The notes beneath the pieces are model-generated. The model made no database searches and was not told the DNA's origin. It was given only the letters and a program-made list of their open reading frames with translations. A DNA stretch of 36,478 nt from Sulfitobacter sp. (GTDB taxonomy: Bacteria > Pseudomonadota > Alphaproteobacteria > Rhodobacterales > Rhodobacteraceae). The stretch's first letter is position 1. Every line of letters begins with the position of its first letter. Of the stretch, positions 33,730 through 36,478 are shown piece by piece. The position numbers and the translations under genes were made by a program. Where the stretch lies: contig JAFMGZ010000009.1 in NCBI GenBank assembly GCA_017854855.1, positions 51,156 to 87,633 on the forward strand. Direction: 5' to 3'.

Positions 33730-33755
33730 GGCGCGGGTCATTTGCCGCCCGCGCC
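33730..33755 (-). other. GC-rich hairpin between adhesin and TolC-like genes
   Basis: An 8-bp stem GGCGCGGG/CCCGCGCC (minus strand 33755-33748 with 33737-33730) with a 10-base loop. The bases after it on the minus strand are CCCAAAAAT, so there is no T-run and it is not a standard terminator. It may lower read-through from the adhesin into the secretion genes or stabilise the adhesin mRNA. Confidence 0.5.
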
Positions 33756-33769
33756 TCTCAGTCACTTGC

Positions 33770-36478
33770 TCAGGTCGTCACGTTAATGTCGTCATCGACA
33801 ACAATCGTGCCCTCACTGCCCAGCGTATAGATGTCAAAGATCTGGCCATCGCGCACTGTTGATCCACTGGCGCGCGCACCGATGATCGACACGCTGTCAT
33901 CCGACCCGCCAGAAATCTGCACCTCGTTTGAATTCTGCGACAAGGCCAGCAGCGACGCCTCCGTCAGCGTCAGCTGGGCCTCTTCGGCAAAGCTCAGGTC
34001 GATGGATTCAATGTTGTAATTGCCCAATCCCGGATTATCCAACACCACCGAAGAGCTTGTCGTCTCATCATCCAGCACCACGTAAGTGCCCGACAGGTTA
34101 CCCGCATCATCCGTGGCCGTGACCACCAGGTGCGACCCATCCGGCACATCCGAGCTAAAGCGGAAATCCGTTTCATCGTCAAAGAACCGCTTGGTGGCCT
34201 GCACCTCAGAGATGCTGCCGTTCCCATCCACCCGGTAAACCGCCTGATCATCCAGGCTGGTCTCTGTGGTGATGCCGCGGATCCCGTCCGTGTCACGGGT
34301 ATAAGAGGCCACAACAGGCCCTTCGACAACAGAAGTGTCAATCGCCAGCGTATCGCTAATCGTATCGACGTTGCCGTACATGTCTGTCGCGTTTACCGTG
34401 ATCTGGGCATCATATTCGCCAATCCGGATCGCCGAAGGCGGAATGGTCACACTCCAGTTCCCGCGCGAATCGACATCGGCCAGATGCCGTGTCCCGTCAA
34501 AGATCACTTCAACATTTGACCCGATCTCGACCTTGCCGCCCAGATCAATGCCGGTCGCGGCTTCGGCCACGTTGACCGTATCATCCGCACCGCCCGCGCC
34601 ATCGCGGATCGTCAGCGGCTTCACTTCGGTATCCACATAGACAACGTCGGACACCGTGTCGGTATTGCCCGCCAGATCGGTCGCCTGCACAGAGATGTTC
34701 GCGGTATAGGTGCCGGGGTTCACCTGGCTTGGCAGATATTTCGCGCTCCAGGTGCCGTCACTGTTGATGTCTGCCTCGACGCGAACACCATTCAGGGACA
34801 CAATCACCTCGGTGGATCCCACCTCGGTCGTGCCGGTGATGATCACCCCACCGTCACTGGTGCGGTCCGCACCGCTGATCACGCCATCGCCCTCGATGAT
34901 CTCTTCGCGCACATCCAGATTGTCGACGCGGGTATCGACACGCACCGTATCGGTTTCGCGCAGGGCATTGCCGGCCGCGTCGACGGTCGTTGCCGTGATG
35001 CTGGCGGTATAGACACCTGGTGCGACTTCGGTGCTCAGGAAATTGGCCTGCCACTGTCCGTTTCCATTGGCCGTGACGTTCTTGGACACCCCTTGCAGGT
35101 TGACTGTGACATCGGCAAAGGGATTGGCCGTGCCGGTGATCGCAACCCCGTCACGCGCTTCGGCAGCGTTGATGATATCGTCGGTTTCGATCGGATCCGC
35201 ATCAATGGTCAGGATACCGCCATCGCGGTTGATCTCAACATCGCGAGTGATCGTTTCGACGTTGCCCGCCTTGTCTGTGGCCGTGGCCGTCATGACTGCG
35301 GTCTGATTGCCCTGCGGGATCTCTGACGCCGCAAAGGTCACGGTCCAGGCCCCTGTTGACGATACATTTGCCGCGTGACTTGCCGACCCAAGGCTCACCA
35401 TCACGGTTGAGCCGGGCTCTGTCGTGCCGGTCATCACCAGATCCAGCTTGCCTTCTTCGGCGTTGATTATGCCATCAGCACCACCCGTGGTCCCGGTAAA
35501 GCCAAAGTCACGCACCAGCGTGTCGATATCGACCATGCCGCGCCCGGTGCTGACATTGCCCCGCGCATCTGTCGCAATCGCCGTCACCTCGGCCTCGCGC
35601 TCTCCTGTGGGGACCTCGCTCATGGCGAAATTGGCGGACCAATTGCCCTGCGCATCAACTGTCGCTTGATGTACGCCCGTGCCAAAACGCACTTCGACCG
35701 TCGATCCGGCCTGCGCCGTCCCCGTCAGGGTCACACCGTCCTCGCGTTCCACGGCATTGACGATGCCGTCGGTCTCGACGCTGTCCGTGGCGATGCTGAC
35801 CTCGGCCACCGTGTCGACGACCAAAGTATCAACCAAGGTCGTGGTATTGCCCAGCGCGTCACCACTGACGATGGTGAACTCAGACGTATATTCGCCACTT
35901 TGCAAGGAACCGGCATCCCAGCTCAGCGACCAGCTGCCGTCTTCGGCAACGGTTGTCGATTGTTCGATACCCGCGATCTTCGCCATAAGCGACGCACCAG
36001 GCTCGCCGCGACCCGTAATGGTCACGCCCTTGGCAAAGCTTTCCGCGTTGAAGAAATCATTCACCGAACCGGTGCCGCTGTCGATCTCGATCAGCGGACC
36101 GGTGGTGTCGATCAGATAGCCCGGACCGTCCAGAATGATATCGCCGCCGCTGGTCGTCACCGTCACAACCGCCTCATAAAGACCGTCGGGCGGGAAATTA
36201 TCTCCCTCGAAGATCGCCTTGAAGGTGCCGTCTGTGCCGATGGTGGTCTCAACCGTCTTGCCGCCCATCACAACAACAACCTTGTCACCGGGCAAACCGC
36301 CCCCTGTGATGGTCAAGGAATGGGGGGCAGATCCGTCGCCGCCGATTGTGGCGCTGGTCTCTGCGTCGTTGACATATGGGGGGACCGTGGAATCGCCCGA
36401 GGGCACTCCGCCACCGCCGCCACCACCGCCTTCGCCGCCGCCGCCTTCACTGCCGCCTTCGGCACCGCCGCCGCTGCC
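33770..36478 (-). CDS. Large Ig-repeat surface adhesin, probable T1SS cargo (5' end outside window)
   Basis: The frame is open to the right edge (902 residues seen). The first 24 residues are Gly/Ser/Glu linker, so the GTG at 36406 is not the true start. Seven Ig-like repeats of 96-102 residues follow (about residues 7-697 counted from 36406), each with an INAxE-type start, ITGTxxPGST, GxWxxxF and ATDxAGNV and a closing VDT. The last 180 residues have no repeats; they contain IDLSFAEEAQLTLTEASLLAL and GGSDDSVSI, then end YTLGSEGTIVVDDDINVTT. This matches the C-terminal region of T1SS-exported giant adhesins, which holds the export signal. No RTX nonapeptides are visible in the window. It is the first known member of the minus-strand run with the secretion genes. 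Confidence 0.85.
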   Translation of the reverse strand, partial: GSGGGAEGGSEGGGGEGGGGGGGGVPSGDSTVPPYVNDAETSATIGGDGSAPHSLTITGGGLPGDKVVVVMGGKTVETTIGTDGTFKAIFEGDNFPPDGLYEAVVTVTTSGGDIILDGPGYLIDTTGPLIEIDSGTGSVNDFFNAESFAKGVTITGRGEPGASLMAKIAGIEQSTTVAEDGSWSLSWDAGSLQSGEYTSEFTIVSGDALGNTTTLVDTLVVDTVAEVSIATDSVETDGIVNAVEREDGVTLTGTAQAGSTVEVRFGTGVHQATVDAQGNWSANFAMSEVPTGEREAEVTAIATDARGNVSTGRGMVDIDTLVRDFGFTGTTGGADGIINAEEGKLDLVMTGTTEPGSTVMVSLGSASHAANVSSTGAWTVTFAASEIPQGNQTAVMTATATDKAGNVETITRDVEINRDGGILTIDADPIETDDIINAAEARDGVAITGTANPFADVTVNLQGVSKNVTANGNGQWQANFLSTEVAPGVYTASITATTVDAAGNALRETDTVRVDTRVDNLDVREEIIEGDGVISGADRTSDGGVIITGTTEVGSTEVIVSLNGVRVEADINSDGTWSAKYLPSQVNPGTYTANISVQATDLAGNTDTVSDVVYVDTEVKPLTIRDGAGGADDTVNVAEAATGIDLGGKVEIGSNVEVIFDGTRHLADVDSRGNWSVTIPPSAIRIGEYDAQITVNATDMYGNVDTISDTLAIDTSVVEGPVVASYTRDTDGIRGITTETSLDDQAVYRVDGNGSISEVQATKRFFDDETDFRFSSDVPDGSHLVVTATDDAGNLSGTYVVLDDETTSSSVVLDNPGLGNYNIESIDLSFAEEAQLTLTEASLLALSQNSNEVQISGGSDDSVSIIGARASGSTVRDGQIFDIYTLGSEGTIVVDDDINVTT
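34316..36388 (-). repeat. Array of seven Ig-like coding repeats
   Basis: Units start at about 36388, 36094, 35800, 35512, 35218, 34921 and 34615 on the minus strand, each about 96-102 codons. They share motif positions but are well diverged at DNA level, so they are not a recent expansion. The first unit (36388-36095) is the most different. Each unit is bounded by a DTT/DTV/VDT-type Asp-Thr pair that may bind calcium at the interdomain joint. Confidence 0.75.

Noticed and set aside
34316..36388. CRISPR-like periodicity in the right-hand repeats
   Set aside because: The period is about 295 bases, in frame and diverged, encoding Ig-like protein domains, not short direct repeats with unique spacers.

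Overview
The window looks like chromosomal DNA from an alphaproteobacterium, most likely a Rhodobacterales (Roseobacter-type) organism. The evidence is a GC-rich sequence dense with overlapping genes, an alphaproteobacterial-type RNase P RNA, a gatC-gatA pair without gatB, a DUF1127 protein beside a LysR regulator, and protein families typical of that order (hisN next to an XRE regulator, XpaC/TelA/DUF2927, Ig-repeat adhesin with type I secretion). No rRNA, tRNA, CRISPR, prophage or intact insertion sequence was seen. Both ends cut a gene.

Layout. 1-239: start of a low-complexity protein with 11-residue repeats, running off the left edge. 619-1653: degenerate aminoglycoside-phosphotransferase-like protein. 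1657-7216 (minus): tight run mgtE, 5-formyltetrahydrofolate cyclo-ligase, YmdB-type phosphodiesterase, EamA exporter and SLC13/RCK-type permease, with two GTGA stop/start overlaps. 7411-10075: convergent guanine deaminase and 8-oxoguanine deaminase. 10182-11397 (minus): hisN and an XRE regulator. 11818-13035: LysR regulator divergent from a DUF1127 protein, with a T-N11-A type dyad at the LysR start. 13165-13941: Bax-inhibitor-1 family membrane protein with a strong terminator. 14127-14991 (minus): rpmG and rnpB. 15085-18295 (minus): gatC, gatA, an excalibur lipoprotein and an AmpD-type amidase. 18502-21576: UPF0173 hydrolase, two small membrane proteins, tadA and an RluB-type pseudouridine synthase.

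21852-28702 (plus) is the most interesting gene block: a small two-helix membrane protein, an XpaC-like protein, TelA, a DUF2927 lipoprotein, an SPFH protein carrying a GYF_2 domain between two polyproline tracts, and a double zinc-ribbon membrane protein, followed with overlapping codons by a nitroreductase and dtd. It combines parts that elsewhere occur in the TelA/XpaC toxic-anion context and in the Bacillus YdjG/YdjI membrane-stress context. It is inferred here to be an envelope-stress or membrane-organising system.

28703-28956 has no gene but holds a 146-bp near-perfect palindrome flanked by an 8-bp direct repeat, resembling a MITE or a large palindromic repeat. 28957-36478 (minus) is a complete type I secretion set (TolC-like, ABC transporter with a degenerate C39-like N-terminus, HlyD-like adaptor). 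It lies downstream of its probable cargo, a surface protein of at least seven Ig-like repeats with a T1SS-adhesin C-terminus, whose N-terminus lies beyond the right edge.
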